Assembly: GCA_035294325.1 (NCBI GenBank)
Contig: DATGLE010000151.1
Location: 1-59,612 of the forward strand
DNA from: DATGLE01 sp035294325
GTDB lineage: Bacteria; Chloroflexota; Ktedonobacteria; Ktedonobacterales; Ktedonobacteraceae
Length of the DNA: 59,612 bases
Direction: 5' to 3'
The position numbers and the translations under genes were made by a program. Numbering within the stretch: the first letter of the stretch is position 1; the number at the start of each line of letters is the position of its first letter. Shown here piece after piece: positions 7,428 through 16,318 of this stretch. A model generated the notes under the pieces. That model did no database searches, was not told where the DNA came from, and was given only the letters and a program-made list of their open reading frames with translations.

Positions 7428-8282
7428 ATGAAGCAGAGAACGCAACTGCACATCGGCGAGGTCGCACAACTGCTCGGCGTAACGCCGAAGACAATCCGCC
7501 ACTATCAGAGGATCGGCCTGCTCAATGAACCTGAACGCACCCGGGCCGGCTATCGCCTCTACAACGCGCAGGACATACTGCACCTGCACCGCATCAAGCG
7601 TTTACAATCACTGGGCCTCTCGCTCAAGCAGATCAAGGCACTGCTGGGTCAGTCCAGCGACAAACGCTCACTGCGGGAGGTGCTGCAAGCCCTCGATGAA
7701 GAGCTGAGCACGCGCATTCGGGCACTGGAGGAGCAGCGCAACAAGATCAGGGCCTTGCTTGCCGAGGGAGAGATCGAGGATATCAATCAGTTGCCAATCG
7801 CCTCGCCCACAATGGATTTCATCAAAGAGCATCTGGGAGATTATCTGGCGCAGATGAGCGCTGAACTCAGGGGCGTCGAGGTGAGCGCTTTTGCCGTCTT
7901 CGAGGGCCTGCACTGGTCAGAAGAAGTTCAGGAGCAGTTGAAACACATAGTGCAGCGCTTCACTTTGCATGTGGCCGAGCACCCGGCGGAATATCGCGCG
8001 CTGCTGGCTCTGGGCGAGCGCTTTGTTGCGCTGGCCTCGGTCCCGGAAGATGACCCGGAGGTAGAGCAGCTCGCGCAGGATTTTATCGGGTACTTTGATG
8101 CCTACCCATTTCTCAAAGACCTGATGCAGCAGATACCGCAGATCGATAATCCTTTCACGCAGATTGCTTCACATATGATGATGCCTATCTATAGCCCTGC
8201 CCAGCTGCGCGTCTTTCAGAACCTCGCGCGGGCGATGGGAACCGAGTTCGCTCTCCCTTCCTCGCTTCACGAAAGGCAGTAA
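7428..8282 (+). CDS. MerR family transcriptional regulator with large C-terminal domain
   Basis: DNA-distorting activator of 284 residues. The N-terminal winged helix (about 6-75) contains HIGEVAQLLGVTPKTIRHYQ, RIGLL and GYRLYNAQDI. A coiled-coil dimerisation helix follows (about 85-125), then an all-helical region (about 130-284) likely to bind the inducer; it is too long for a metal-only MerR and lacks a Cys-rich loop, so an organic ligand is likelier. AAGGAG precedes the ATG. It heads a three-gene operon with an ABC exporter, four bases before the ATPase gene. The promoter in front has the MerR spacer and dyad, in keeping with self-control and control of the exporter. Confidence 0.92.
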   Translation: MKQRTQLHIGEVAQLLGVTPKTIRHYQRIGLLNEPERTRAGYRLYNAQDILHLHRIKRLQSLGLSLKQIKALLGQSSDKRSLREVLQALDEELSTRIRALEEQRNKIRALLAEGEIEDINQLPIASPTMDFIKEHLGDYLAQMSAELRGVEVSAFAVFEGLHWSEEVQEQLKHIVQRFTLHVAEHPAEYRALLALGERFVALASVPEDDPEVEQLAQDFIGYFDAYPFLKDLMQQIPQIDNPFTQIASHMMMPIYSPAQLRVFQNLARAMGTEFALPSSLHERQ

Positions 8283-8286
8283 ACCC

Positions 8287-9690
8287 ATGCAGCAGCCCGT
8301 AAGAACGTTTTCATATACTGCCCGGCGCGGTCCCTATCTTGCCGTAGCCGGCACGCTCGGCTTTCTGCTGCTCGCTGAGGGTAGTATCATCGCGCTTATC
8401 ATCCTCATCTTTGCCCACACGCTTCTACTCAAGCTGATCCTGTTAAGCGCACTGGCGGCTTTCTACCTCTTTTTCATTTCCGGCCTGCTGCTCGCCCCCT
8501 TATGGACGCGGCACCGTCTGAGCACAACCCATCTTCACCTGCATTATGGCCTCGCGCTCAATGTAGCCATTCCACGGTCCGCGCTCGCTTCCGCACAGGC
8601 CGTACATGAGCGACTGACCGCGTTTCAACCTCTGAGCGCGGGGTATGAGGCCAAACGGCGTCGCATCGTCGCCTCATTCTCCGAACAGGGACAGGTGCTG
8701 CTCTGCCTCGCTCACCCCATGTCCATCAAAGTTGGACGCGCCAGGGGCCAGGTCGAGAAGATTTTGATTAACGTCAACACGCGCGACGAATTTCTGAAAG
8801 CCCTTGCGCTACCCGGCTACTCATCCGCCTCGTCTTCTATTACCGCTACATCTGTACGACAGGATGAGTGTATTTCCGAATCGATGCACAGCTCGTGGAT
8901 ATCATCTACTGAGCGGGCAAAGCAGAAAGCCACTTCAACAACCGCGATTCGCGCCGAGGGGCTGACGCGTAGATTCGACAACTGCACCGTCGTCGATAAC
9001 CTGGATATGAGCATCCGGGCGGGCGAGATTTACGGTTTTCTTGGCTCGAATGGCGCCGGCAAAACAACCGCCATTAAAATGCTTGTCGGGCTGCTCCAAC
9101 CGGACGCGGGCCACGCCTGGATCGCGGGATACGATGTCTGGAACGAAGCGAGCGCCGCCAAAACTGCCCTCGGCTATGTCGCTGACCGCGCCATGCTCTA
9201 TGAGCGTTTGACCGGGCGCGAGTTCCTGGCCTTCCTGGGGCAGATGCGCGGCCTGCCACAAGCGGAGACGGAGATGCGCAGCGCTCACCTGCTGGACCTG
9301 CTGGAGTTGACGGAACACGCCGAACGCCTGTGCGGAGCCTACTCCTTCGGCATGAAGCGCAAGCTCGCGCTGGCGGGCGCCCTGCTGCATCAACCGCAGG
9401 TTTTGATCCTGGACGAACCGCTCAACGGGCTGGATCCGCGCAGTGCGCGCCGCATCAAAGCTCTCTTCAACGCACTCGCCGCCACCGGTACAACCATTCT
9501 CCTCTCGACGCACGACCTGGCAACCGCCGAAGAGATCTGCCATCGCATCGGCATCATTCACCGGGGACGCCTGCTGGCAGAGGGCAGTTCCGCAGAGTTG
9601 CGCCGTATAGCCAACGTGCCAGACCTCGAAGCCATCTTTCTCAATCTGACTTCAGAGGATGCGCCTCTTGCCCAGGAGCCGACACTATGA
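8287..9690 (+). CDS. ABC transporter ATP-binding protein fused to a bPH-like membrane domain
   Basis: ATPase subunit of an export system, 467 residues. The first 175 residues hold two membrane helices (about 18-42 and 47-72) followed by a strand-rich stretch, with RLSTTHLHLHYGL, AIPRSAL and INVNTRDEFLKAL, resembling bacterial PH domains. A Ser/Thr-rich linker (about 178-220) leads to the ABC domain: Walker A GSNGAGKTT (253-261), Walker B LILDEP (373-378) and His409 of the switch. The signature is YSFGMKRK instead of LSGGQ. The gene follows the merR-like gene by four bases and shares ATGA with the permease gene, so translation is coupled. The permanent membrane anchor on an ATPase is unusual. 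Cargo is unknown. Confidence 0.88.
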   Translation: MQQPVRTFSYTARRGPYLAVAGTLGFLLLAEGSIIALIILIFAHTLLLKLILLSALAAFYLFFISGLLLAPLWTRHRLSTTHLHLHYGLALNVAIPRSALASAQAVHERLTAFQPLSAGYEAKRRRIVASFSEQGQVLLCLAHPMSIKVGRARGQVEKILINVNTRDEFLKALALPGYSSASSSITATSVRQDECISESMHSSWISSTERAKQKATSTTAIRAEGLTRRFDNCTVVDNLDMSIRAGEIYGFLGSNGAGKTTAIKMLVGLLQPDAGHAWIAGYDVWNEASAAKTALGYVADRAMLYERLTGREFLAFLGQMRGLPQAETEMRSAHLLDLLELTEHAERLCGAYSFGMKRKLALAGALLHQPQVLILDEPLNGLDPRSARRIKALFNALAATGTTILLSTHDLATAEEICHRIGIIHRGRLLAEGSSAELRRIANVPDLEAIFLNLTSEDAPLAQEPTL

Positions 9691-11201
9691 ATACCATACT
9701 GACCATCTGGCGCGCGGATCTCAAATCCCTGCGCAATGCCGCCCGTCGTGATACACGCATGCAGGTCGCCCTGGCTTTCACGTTCGCCTTCAACCTGGCA
9801 TTTAGCGCATGGTCTATCACGCAACTGGCAGTACATATACAGCAATGGCAGGCAGCGGGTCCGGGAGCAGTCAATGCAGGGCTGTGGTCGCTATGCCTGC
9901 TCACATGGAGCGGCCTGAGTTTCTTTACCATCATCGGCGTGCAGCGCGCGTTGAGCGACAACAAGTCGATGCTGCTTTTCACACTCCCTATCGAGCCGGC
10001 GACGCGCTTTCGCGCCCTCTTCGGCTCGTTCTTCATCGAGAATCTATGGCCCTGGCTGCTGCTCCAGGCGATGATCCCGGGCTACACGCTGCCATTCAGG
10101 CTCGGCTGGCGAGCGCTGGCATGGCTATTCGCACTCGAATCCGGCATCATCATCACCGTCTTTTGCACGCTGATTGCTACGCTGCTGGTCATACGCTATC
10201 TCCTGCCACATGGCCGGATCAAAGTGCGCATCGCTACCGCGCTCGCACTCGCGCTGATCCTGGCCCTGATAGCTCTCTTTGCCGCGAAAATAGCGCCGGG
10301 CGTTGTGGCGTCCTGGCCGCGGCCCGAAATCATCGGCCTGCTCTTCACGCTGCTGCTGATCGTCGTACTGGGACCAGGCGCTGCACCATGCGGACGGCTC
10401 TATGCCGGGGTATTCTACACGCTCCAGAGCCGGGACCGCGCGCGCAGGGCGTTCACGCTGCCGGGCGCGCGAGCGCTCAGCCGCATCTTCGAGCGGCGCC
10501 GGGATCTGGTCGGTGCGCTCTTCGCCAGAGCGGCCTTCAATCAGAGCCGCAACCTCCTGACGTGGCTGCGCCTGGCGCTGATCCTGGTGGCGCTTATGTT
10601 CTTCTCGCCGCTGCGCTCAGCCCTGGCCCATTACGGTTTCCCGGATACCCTGCTGGCCGCCGGGTACGCGGCCGGGCTGGCGATCTTGCAGATCATCGAG
10701 ACCGGGCCATGCGCCATCAGCGGCGAGGGGACCAGGCTCGTGCTCTACCTGACCGCGCCGTTTGACCTGCTGTCTATTCTGCGCGCTAAACTTGCGCTGT
10801 TTTTGCTGCCCGTGCTGGCCGAAGGATCGGCAGTTGCGCTCTTCCTATCCTGGCGACTCGGGCTGACGCTGAGCCATGTATGCTTCGTCATCGTGGCTGC
10901 CGCGCTGATCGTGATCGGCTGCACGACTTTGCCTGTGCTGGGAAGCGTATGGGACCTGGACCTCAATCTCGTCGTCGAGGGAGCAACGGAGGCAATTTTG
11001 CAGGAGGAGGCGCCCGTCTCCCCGCGCCGCATGGCGCTATTCAACCTGTGCCTGCTGCTCTTTGGCGCGATGTTCCTGCTGCTCTGGAAGCTTCCCGCCG
11101 TGGCTGCCCTGGCTGGCCTGATCGCGCTCGACCTCGCCCTTATCATCGGCATGCAGTCGTTGAGCTGTAAGCATCTGCAAAAGTTGCTGAAAGGCGATTA
11201 A
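9687..11201 (+). CDS. ABC exporter permease, ABC-2-like multi-pass protein
   Basis: Membrane subunit of 504 residues with about ten to twelve hydrophobic segments spread through its length and a basic central loop (about 245-290). It resembles large bacterial ABC exporter permeases of the ABC-2 group in pattern; no specific family motif is visible. The ATG overlaps the stop of the ATPase gene as ATGA, which fixes the start although the frame stays open far upstream. With the preceding bPH-ATPase it forms a complete half-exporter, regulated by the MerR protein. Drug, lipid or peptide export are all possible, and the sequence does not decide between them. Confidence 0.85.
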   Translation: MNTILTIWRADLKSLRNAARRDTRMQVALAFTFAFNLAFSAWSITQLAVHIQQWQAAGPGAVNAGLWSLCLLTWSGLSFFTIIGVQRALSDNKSMLLFTLPIEPATRFRALFGSFFIENLWPWLLLQAMIPGYTLPFRLGWRALAWLFALESGIIITVFCTLIATLLVIRYLLPHGRIKVRIATALALALILALIALFAAKIAPGVVASWPRPEIIGLLFTLLLIVVLGPGAAPCGRLYAGVFYTLQSRDRARRAFTLPGARALSRIFERRRDLVGALFARAAFNQSRNLLTWLRLALILVALMFFSPLRSALAHYGFPDTLLAAGYAAGLAILQIIETGPCAISGEGTRLVLYLTAPFDLLSILRAKLALFLLPVLAEGSAVALFLSWRLGLTLSHVCFVIVAAALIVIGCTTLPVLGSVWDLDLNLVVEGATEAILQEEAPVSPRRMALFNLCLLLFGAMFLLLWKLPAVAALAGLIALDLALIIGMQSLSCKHLQKLLKGD

Positions 11202-11547
11202 AGGGCAAGGATGAGTTTTAGCAATCAAGATTGGTGATCTCTCATAGTGCATAGCCGCGCGATTGATCGCGCCTGGGAGCGCTCTACAAGCAGAACGAGG
11301 CGTGATAATGAATGTCAACGAACAAGCTTGGGAATGAATCCCACATTATCGGGTAGGTGTGCATGGGCCGCCCTTATGGTGGCCCACGAAAACGTTCCAT
11401 TGCCGATCTTGATGGGTAACGTTCATTATCGCGCATCGAGGTGCGAAAGGCATTGCCAATCTTGATCGTTAACAATTATCATCGCGCGGCTACCTACGCA
11501 CCGGGGGACAATCCCGATCCTGGTTGTTACATTTCATCACCTCGCCA
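11202..11547. other. Gene-free region with hairpin and degenerate repeats
   Basis: Convergent gene ends enclose 346 bases without a supported gene. A stem at 11364-11386 (TGGGCCGCC against GGTGGCCCA) is terminator-like without a clear U-run. Two related direct segments start ATTGCCGATCTTGAT (about 11399) and ATTGCCAATCTTGAT (about 11454), and an inverted relative, AGCAATCAAGATTGG, stands near 11219. Each is followed by an ATCGCGC motif. Their role is unknown. Confidence 0.5.
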
Positions 11548-12222
11548 CTATGCGCGGTAGAGCGCGCGGAAGCGCCTCCAGGATGGTTCACCCTCTGGCT
11601 CTATATCCTCAAAGGAAACGAGCTGCAAGCCGCAGCGCTCGAATAGCGCCAGATCTTCCTTCGCCAGCGGGGGAGGCATACCCTCCTCCGACTCGTCCTG
11701 ATGGCGTCCCCGGCAGATGACCAGCAATTCGCCGCCGGGGGCGAGGAAGCGCGTCAGACGCTCCACCGCCTGCGCGCGCATCTCGGCAGGCATGGTTTGC
11801 AGCGTGTAGATCTCCAGGATGAGGTCAAACGCGCCGCGCCAGTCCTCCGGCGGGTTTAGCAGGTCGGCGACCATATACTGCACGGGCGAGTCAGGGAAGC
11901 GCCGCCGGCACCACTCGATGGCCGCCGGCGCAATATCGAAGGCCGTCACGACGAAGCCCCGGCGCGCCAGTTCCTCGGCGTCGTCGCCCAGGCCGCAGCC
12001 AACCTGGAGCGCCCGCCTGCCATTGCCTGCGAGGTCGTGCTGTTCAGCCCACGATACAAACAACGGATTGGGCTGCTGGCGCGCCCAGGGAATCACTTGC
12101 ATATCGTCCTGAGCGCGAACATACAACTCTTGAAACATGCTCGCGGTATCGCCTCGCTGCAAGTGCTCGGCGATAAATTGCATCATCTTACGGTGTGCTT
12201 CGTCCATCTGCTCAGTGTCCAT
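11548..12222 (-). CDS. Class I SAM-dependent methyltransferase
   Basis: Rossmann-fold methyltransferase of 224 residues. Motif I is LQVGCGLGDDAEELA (about 70-85), the acidic loop after strand 2 is TAFDIAP, and the post-strand-4 region is FDLILEIYTLQTMP. The pattern GLGDDAEELARRG and AIEWCRRRFP resembles thiopurine-methyltransferase-like small-molecule methylases, but the substrate cannot be read. The start overlaps the end of prs by 11 bases, so the two are translationally coupled as the last part of a peptidase-prs-methyltransferase transcript. Confidence 0.88.
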   Translation of the reverse strand: MDTEQMDEAHRKMMQFIAEHLQRGDTASMFQELYVRAQDDMQVIPWARQQPNPLFVSWAEQHDLAGNGRRALQVGCGLGDDAEELARRGFVVTAFDIAPAAIEWCRRRFPDSPVQYMVADLLNPPEDWRGAFDLILEIYTLQTMPAEMRAQAVERLTRFLAPGGELLVICRGRHQDESEEGMPPPLAKEDLALFERCGLQLVSFEDIEPEGEPSWRRFRALYRA

Positions 12223-13174
12223 AGTCGCTCCCCCGGAACATCTCGCTGATGCTCTCGCGTTTGTGGATGCGCTTGATCGCCTCGGCGAAAAGCGATGCCA
12301 CAGAGATAACCTCGATCTTATCGGAGAACTGCACCGGCTGATTCTCGACCGTATCGGTGATGAAGAGCCGTTTGAGCGGGCTTCTATCGATCAGTTCAAC
12401 GCTGCCCGCTGCCAGCACACCATGCGTCACCGCCGCGTAGACCTCGCTGGCGCCATGCTCCATCAGCGCGACGGATGCGGCGGCCAGCGTACCCCCGGAA
12501 ATCGTGAAGTCATCCACCAGCACGGCTGTTTTACCACGCACATCGCCGATAATCTCAAGCACCCTGGCTTTCTCGTCGTGCCCGATCCGCTCTTTATCCA
12601 CGATAGCCATAGGCGCATGCAGGTAGGAGGCATAGCGCCGGGCCGCCTTCGCGAAGCCCACATCGGGCGAGACAATGATGACATCATGGAGACGGAGCGA
12701 TTGAATGCGCGCACAGATGAGGGGCAGAGCATAGAGGTTGTCGACTGGACGATGAAAGAATCCCTGGATCTGCGGCGCGTGCAGATCCATTGTCACCACG
12801 CGGTCCGCTCCGGCTACCTCGATGGCATCGGCGCAGACGCGAGCGCGAATCGAGACGCGCGGCTCATCCTTCTTGTCGCCCTTCGCATAGCTGAAGTACG
12901 GGATGACAACCGTCACCGTCTCTGCTCCGGCGCGCTTAAATGCGTCGATCCAGAATAGCAGTTCCATGAAGTGATCGTTGGAAGGAAACACAGTCGACTG
13001 CACTATGTTCACACGGCGACCACGCACGTTCTCCAGAATGCGCACGAAGGTATTGCCGTCCGAGAAGTGAAGCGTCTCGTTCTTGCCCTGTGGAATGTGC
13101 AGGTACTCACAGATGCGCGCTGTGAGCCGTGGACTTCCACTGCCGGCGAATACCATAATCGGATCATCGTCCAT
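12212..13174 (-). CDS. prs: Ribose-phosphate pyrophosphokinase
   Basis: Makes PRPP from ribose 5-phosphate and ATP for purine, pyrimidine, His, Trp and NAD synthesis. The 320 residues have the usual length and two phosphoribosyltransferase-type halves: FSDGNTFVRI, the flexible-loop region YFSYAKGDKKDEPRVSI, DLHAPQIQGFF for metal/ribose binding, and the PRPP loop VDDFTISGGTL. That loop differs from the classical DDMIDTAGT form, as in divergent class members. A ribosome-binding site, AGGAG, lies inside the end of the peptidase gene, eight bases upstream. Position in an operon with a peptidase and a methyltransferase is not typical of prs. Another prs elsewhere in the genome cannot be excluded. 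Confidence 0.92.
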   Translation of the reverse strand: MDDDPIMVFAGSGSPRLTARICEYLHIPQGKNETLHFSDGNTFVRILENVRGRRVNIVQSTVFPSNDHFMELLFWIDAFKRAGAETVTVVIPYFSYAKGDKKDEPRVSIRARVCADAIEVAGADRVVTMDLHAPQIQGFFHRPVDNLYALPLICARIQSLRLHDVIIVSPDVGFAKAARRYASYLHAPMAIVDKERIGHDEKARVLEIIGDVRGKTAVLVDDFTISGGTLAAASVALMEHGASEVYAAVTHGVLAAGSVELIDRSPLKRLFITDTVENQPVQFSDKIEVISVASLFAEAIKRIHKRESISEMFRGSDYGH

Positions 13175-13182
13175 TGTCGGGC

Positions 13183-15030
13183 TTACTCCTCATAGCGCCC
13201 GCCGAGATAGCGAGCCAGGAACTTTTCCGCTGCGGCGTAGAATTTGAGCCGGTTCTCCGGTTTGGCGAAGCCGTGGCCTTCATCGGGGAAGAGCATGTAC
13301 TCGTAGCTGATGCCCTTGCTCTTCATAGCCTCGACGATCTGTTCGGATTCGGCCTGCTTCACACGCGGATCGTTGGCACCCTGCGCGATCAGCATCGGGA
13401 TCTTGATCTGGTCAACTCTGAACAGCGGCGAGCGCGACTTCAAGAACTCTTCCTCCGTATCTGGATTGCCGACGCGCTTATGGAAAGTCGCCAGGAAGGT
13501 TGACCAGTAGGGAGGTATGGTCTTGATGAGCGTGATCAGATTGGAGGGGCCGACGATATCGACAGCGCAGCAGAAGAGGTCGGGCGTGAAGGTCGCGCCG
13601 ACCAGGGCTGCGTAGCCACCATAGGAGCCACCGTAGATGGCGATACGTTTTGGATCGGCGATGCCCTGCTGGATGGCCCAGTTGACGCCATCGACGAGAT
13701 CGTTATGCATATTGCGACCCCATTCTTTATTGCCGGCGTTCAGAAAGTCCTTGCCATAGCCGGTTGAGCCGCGAAAATTCACCTGGAGGCAGGCGTAGCC
13801 ACGATTGGCGAACCACTGCGCCTCGGGATTATAGCCCCAGGCGTCGCGATGCCACGGCCCACCATGCACATCGAGCACCATCGGCAGATTCTCGCGCCCG
13901 GCGCCGGGCGGCAGCGTAAGGTAGCCGTGAATCGTCAGGCCGTCGCGCGAGGTGAAAGTGATGGGTTCCATGTGCGCCAGCGTATACTTGCTCAGTTCCG
14001 GCTGGTTATCGAAGAGGAAGGTCGCGCTCTGGTTCTTTCTATCGTAGGCGTAGAACGGCACCGGGCCATTGTCTACGGTGAAGGCGACGATCCAGGTGGT
14101 ATCAGCATCATCGCGGCTGGTGATGAAGAAATCGCCCTGGTGAATATCGCGAATGCGGTCAAAGTCCGCGCGGATCGACTCGTCAAGCACTACCCACTCG
14201 ACGCGATCCTTGTTGAAGGCGACGGCCTGTACGTCATAGCTATCGGGGTTGATTACGACAGAGCCGACATCGTAATGGGGATCGGCGGCGAGAACGTCGA
14301 GTGCGCCTGTGGCGATATTCAGCCTGACGAGGCGGCTGGCGTTGGCCTCGCGCGAGTCTTCGAGATACAGCGATTCTCCATCGCGCGTGAAGCCGACGGG
14401 GCCGCTGGTCAGCGCGTCGTCGGCATTCCAGGTGATAAGCTTGCGCCACCCGGCCTGTTCGTTGTCGCGGATCAGCAGCTCGGTGCCGCCATCGGGCAGT
14501 GCCGTCACCGCGCCGCGCACCTTGAATTGCGTATCTATCACCCACTGCATGATATTGCCGGGATTTTTGGCGACGAGCGTGAGTTCGCCGGTGGTCAGGT
14601 CGAGGTGGTAGACATCATGCACCTGCGGATTCTCTTTGTTCATAGCGATCAGCAGTTCGTTGGGGAAGTGTTTGTCGCGGTCGATTACCTGTACCTGCAC
14701 GTTTTCAAAGGGCGTCAGGTCGCGCGTCTCCTTGCTCTCCAGATCGGTTGCGTAGAGCCGCCAGTTCTCGTTGCCGCCAACATCCTGAATGTACATAATA
14801 TGCTGGTTGTCAGCGGCCCAGAAATAGAAGCGCACTCCTCTATCGGTATCTTTCGTAACCGGCTGATAATCGTCCTGGCCGACGGTTCCTACCCAGACAT
14901 TGAGCACACCATTGACGGGGGCCAGGTAGGCCATTCTTGTTCCATCCGGTGAGATCTGAGGATTGGTCTTCTCCGGGTTGCCAAACAATATTTTTCTTGG
15001 AATTAACGCGACTTGCGATGATACGGTCAT
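13183..15030 (-). CDS. S9 family prolyl-oligopeptidase-type peptidase
   Basis: Serine peptidase of 615 residues for short peptides or acyl-peptides. The first two thirds contain propeller-type units such as SPDGTRMAYLAPVNG and DNQHIMYIQD. The C-terminal alpha/beta hydrolase domain (about 370-615) has the nucleophile elbow YGGSYGGYAA, the Asp in GANDPRV and the His in DEGHGF, so the triad is complete. No signal peptide is seen, so it should act in the cytoplasm. The ATG at 15030 gives MTVSSQVALIP and has AGG seven bases before; an upstream in-frame start lacks support. It leads the peptidase-prs-methyltransferase group, nine bases before prs. Confidence 0.93.
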   Translation of the reverse strand: MTVSSQVALIPRKILFGNPEKTNPQISPDGTRMAYLAPVNGVLNVWVGTVGQDDYQPVTKDTDRGVRFYFWAADNQHIMYIQDVGGNENWRLYATDLESKETRDLTPFENVQVQVIDRDKHFPNELLIAMNKENPQVHDVYHLDLTTGELTLVAKNPGNIMQWVIDTQFKVRGAVTALPDGGTELLIRDNEQAGWRKLITWNADDALTSGPVGFTRDGESLYLEDSREANASRLVRLNIATGALDVLAADPHYDVGSVVINPDSYDVQAVAFNKDRVEWVVLDESIRADFDRIRDIHQGDFFITSRDDADTTWIVAFTVDNGPVPFYAYDRKNQSATFLFDNQPELSKYTLAHMEPITFTSRDGLTIHGYLTLPPGAGRENLPMVLDVHGGPWHRDAWGYNPEAQWFANRGYACLQVNFRGSTGYGKDFLNAGNKEWGRNMHNDLVDGVNWAIQQGIADPKRIAIYGGSYGGYAALVGATFTPDLFCCAVDIVGPSNLITLIKTIPPYWSTFLATFHKRVGNPDTEEEFLKSRSPLFRVDQIKIPMLIAQGANDPRVKQAESEQIVEAMKSKGISYEYMLFPDEGHGFAKPENRLKFYAAAEKFLARYLGGRYEE

Positions 15031-15083
15031 TTTATGCCTGTTCGCCTTTCTTGTGGCCTGCGCCATCTATTGCATAATCTCAG

Positions 15084-15158
15084 GCGGGGGCAAGCCCCGC
15101 CTCTACATGTCTATCCCTCAGGTGCATGAATTAATGTAGAGGCGGGGCTTGCCTCCGC
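15084..15158 (-). terminator. Terminator-like inverted repeat after the glycosyltransferase genes
   Basis: Arms of 25 bases (15084-15108 and 15134-15158) differ at one position and enclose a 25-base loop; the core is GGCAAGCCCCGCCTCTACAT. A single arm with a closely related sequence occurs at 41915-41935, so this is also a dispersed repeat. Its place behind the last glycosyltransferase gene fits transcription end. Confidence 0.6.
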
Positions 15159-15166
15159 GTCTTATT

Positions 15167-16300
15167 TTACGACCTGGCTGGAGCGGACTGCAATAGCATC
15201 TCGCGATAGACCTCGTAGGTCTGGCGCGCGATCTGGCCCTGGGTGTAGTGCTCCAGCACACGCTGGCGGCCTCGTCGCGCAAGTTCGGCGTAGAGTGCAG
15301 GATCGTCGAGCAACCTGCGTATGCACTCGCTGAGCGCACGGGCATCACCCTCTTTGAAGACCAGGCCCGCATCGCCGATCACGTAGGGGATCTCGCCTGC
15401 ATCGGAGCCAATCACCGGCGTCTCGCAGGACATGGCCTCGGCCAGCGTGCGCCCGAATTGCTCCTTCCAGTTGGGCCTGGTAAGCGATGGCAGGACATGC
15501 ACGTCCCACTGCTCCATCTCGCGGGGCACCTCGTAGGTCGGCATGCCCGGCTTGAAAAGCACGCGATCCGCGACGCCCAGGCGCGCCGCCTGCTCCTCCA
15601 GCGCGCTCCTCACCGGCCCGTTGCCGACGAAGACGGCACGGCAATACGGCGGCAGGTAGCTAAGAGCCTCGACAATGAGCGCAAGGCCCTTCTCTTCTTT
15701 CAGCCGCCCGATGAAACCGATGGTGAAGGGATCGCCCGGCCTGCGCGGCTGACGCGGCGCGCTGCGCTGGTAGATGTCGGTATCGAAGCCAAATTGCGGG
15801 ATGACTCGAACTGGCCCCTTATAACCCTTGCGCCTGAGTACCTCGCCGGCCTCGCGGTTGCCGGCAATAGCCATCGCCGCATGGCGGTAGTTGTAGAGTT
15901 CAAACTGGCGAAAGGGCGGCGGGTACTCGCGATAGAGGTTCTGCCAGGTAAAGAAGAGCGCTCGCGCCTGATGCTGGTGAGCGAGGCGCATGGCCTGGAA
16001 GGTTGCAAGATTGTACGGCTCCTCGTCGATATGCACGATCTCTGGCCGCACCTGGCGCATGATCTGACCCAATTGTGGATAGTAATGCAGGTGAAAGTTG
16101 CCGTTCAGCTTCATTGGCGTAACGATCATCTGATAGCCGCTGGTATAGAGACGTTCGAGCACCTGCTTGCTGCCATCGTCGCTCTGCCAGTAGGGGGGCG
16201 TCGCCAGCGTCAATTCAACGCCCGGACACTTCGCCAGCTCCTCTAATTTACGCTGCGAGGTCCCGGCAACGAGGGCTTTGGAGATCATCAATACACGCAT
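15167..16300 (-). CDS. Family 4 glycosyltransferase, third of the cluster
   Basis: Retaining GT-B glycosyltransferase of 377 residues. The N-terminal half starts MRVLMISKALVAGTSQRKLEEL and contains the central VHIDEEPYNLATF stretch. The C-terminal nucleotide-sugar domain has IGFIGRLKEEKGLALIVEAL, FVGNGP and the EX7E motif in QFGRTLAEAMSCETPVIGSD. It is the last of three glycosyltransferase genes behind a HIT gene, 18 bases after its neighbour. The acceptor may be a surface polysaccharide or glycolipid, inferred from the cluster. A terminator-like repeat follows. Confidence 0.92.
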   Translation of the reverse strand: MRVLMISKALVAGTSQRKLEELAKCPGVELTLATPPYWQSDDGSKQVLERLYTSGYQMIVTPMKLNGNFHLHYYPQLGQIMRQVRPEIVHIDEEPYNLATFQAMRLAHQHQARALFFTWQNLYREYPPPFRQFELYNYRHAAMAIAGNREAGEVLRRKGYKGPVRVIPQFGFDTDIYQRSAPRQPRRPGDPFTIGFIGRLKEEKGLALIVEALSYLPPYCRAVFVGNGPVRSALEEQAARLGVADRVLFKPGMPTYEVPREMEQWDVHVLPSLTRPNWKEQFGRTLAEAMSCETPVIGSDAGEIPYVIGDAGLVFKEGDARALSECIRRLLDDPALYAELARRGRQRVLEHYTQGQIARQTYEVYREMLLQSAPARS

Positions 16301-16318
16301 AGTCGTTCTTCTTGATTA

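Noticed and set aside
9330..9686. Upstream extension of the exporter permease frame by 119 codons
   Set aside because: The ATG at 9687 overlaps the ATPase stop as ATGA and begins a normal membrane protein; the extension lies inside the ATPase coding frame.
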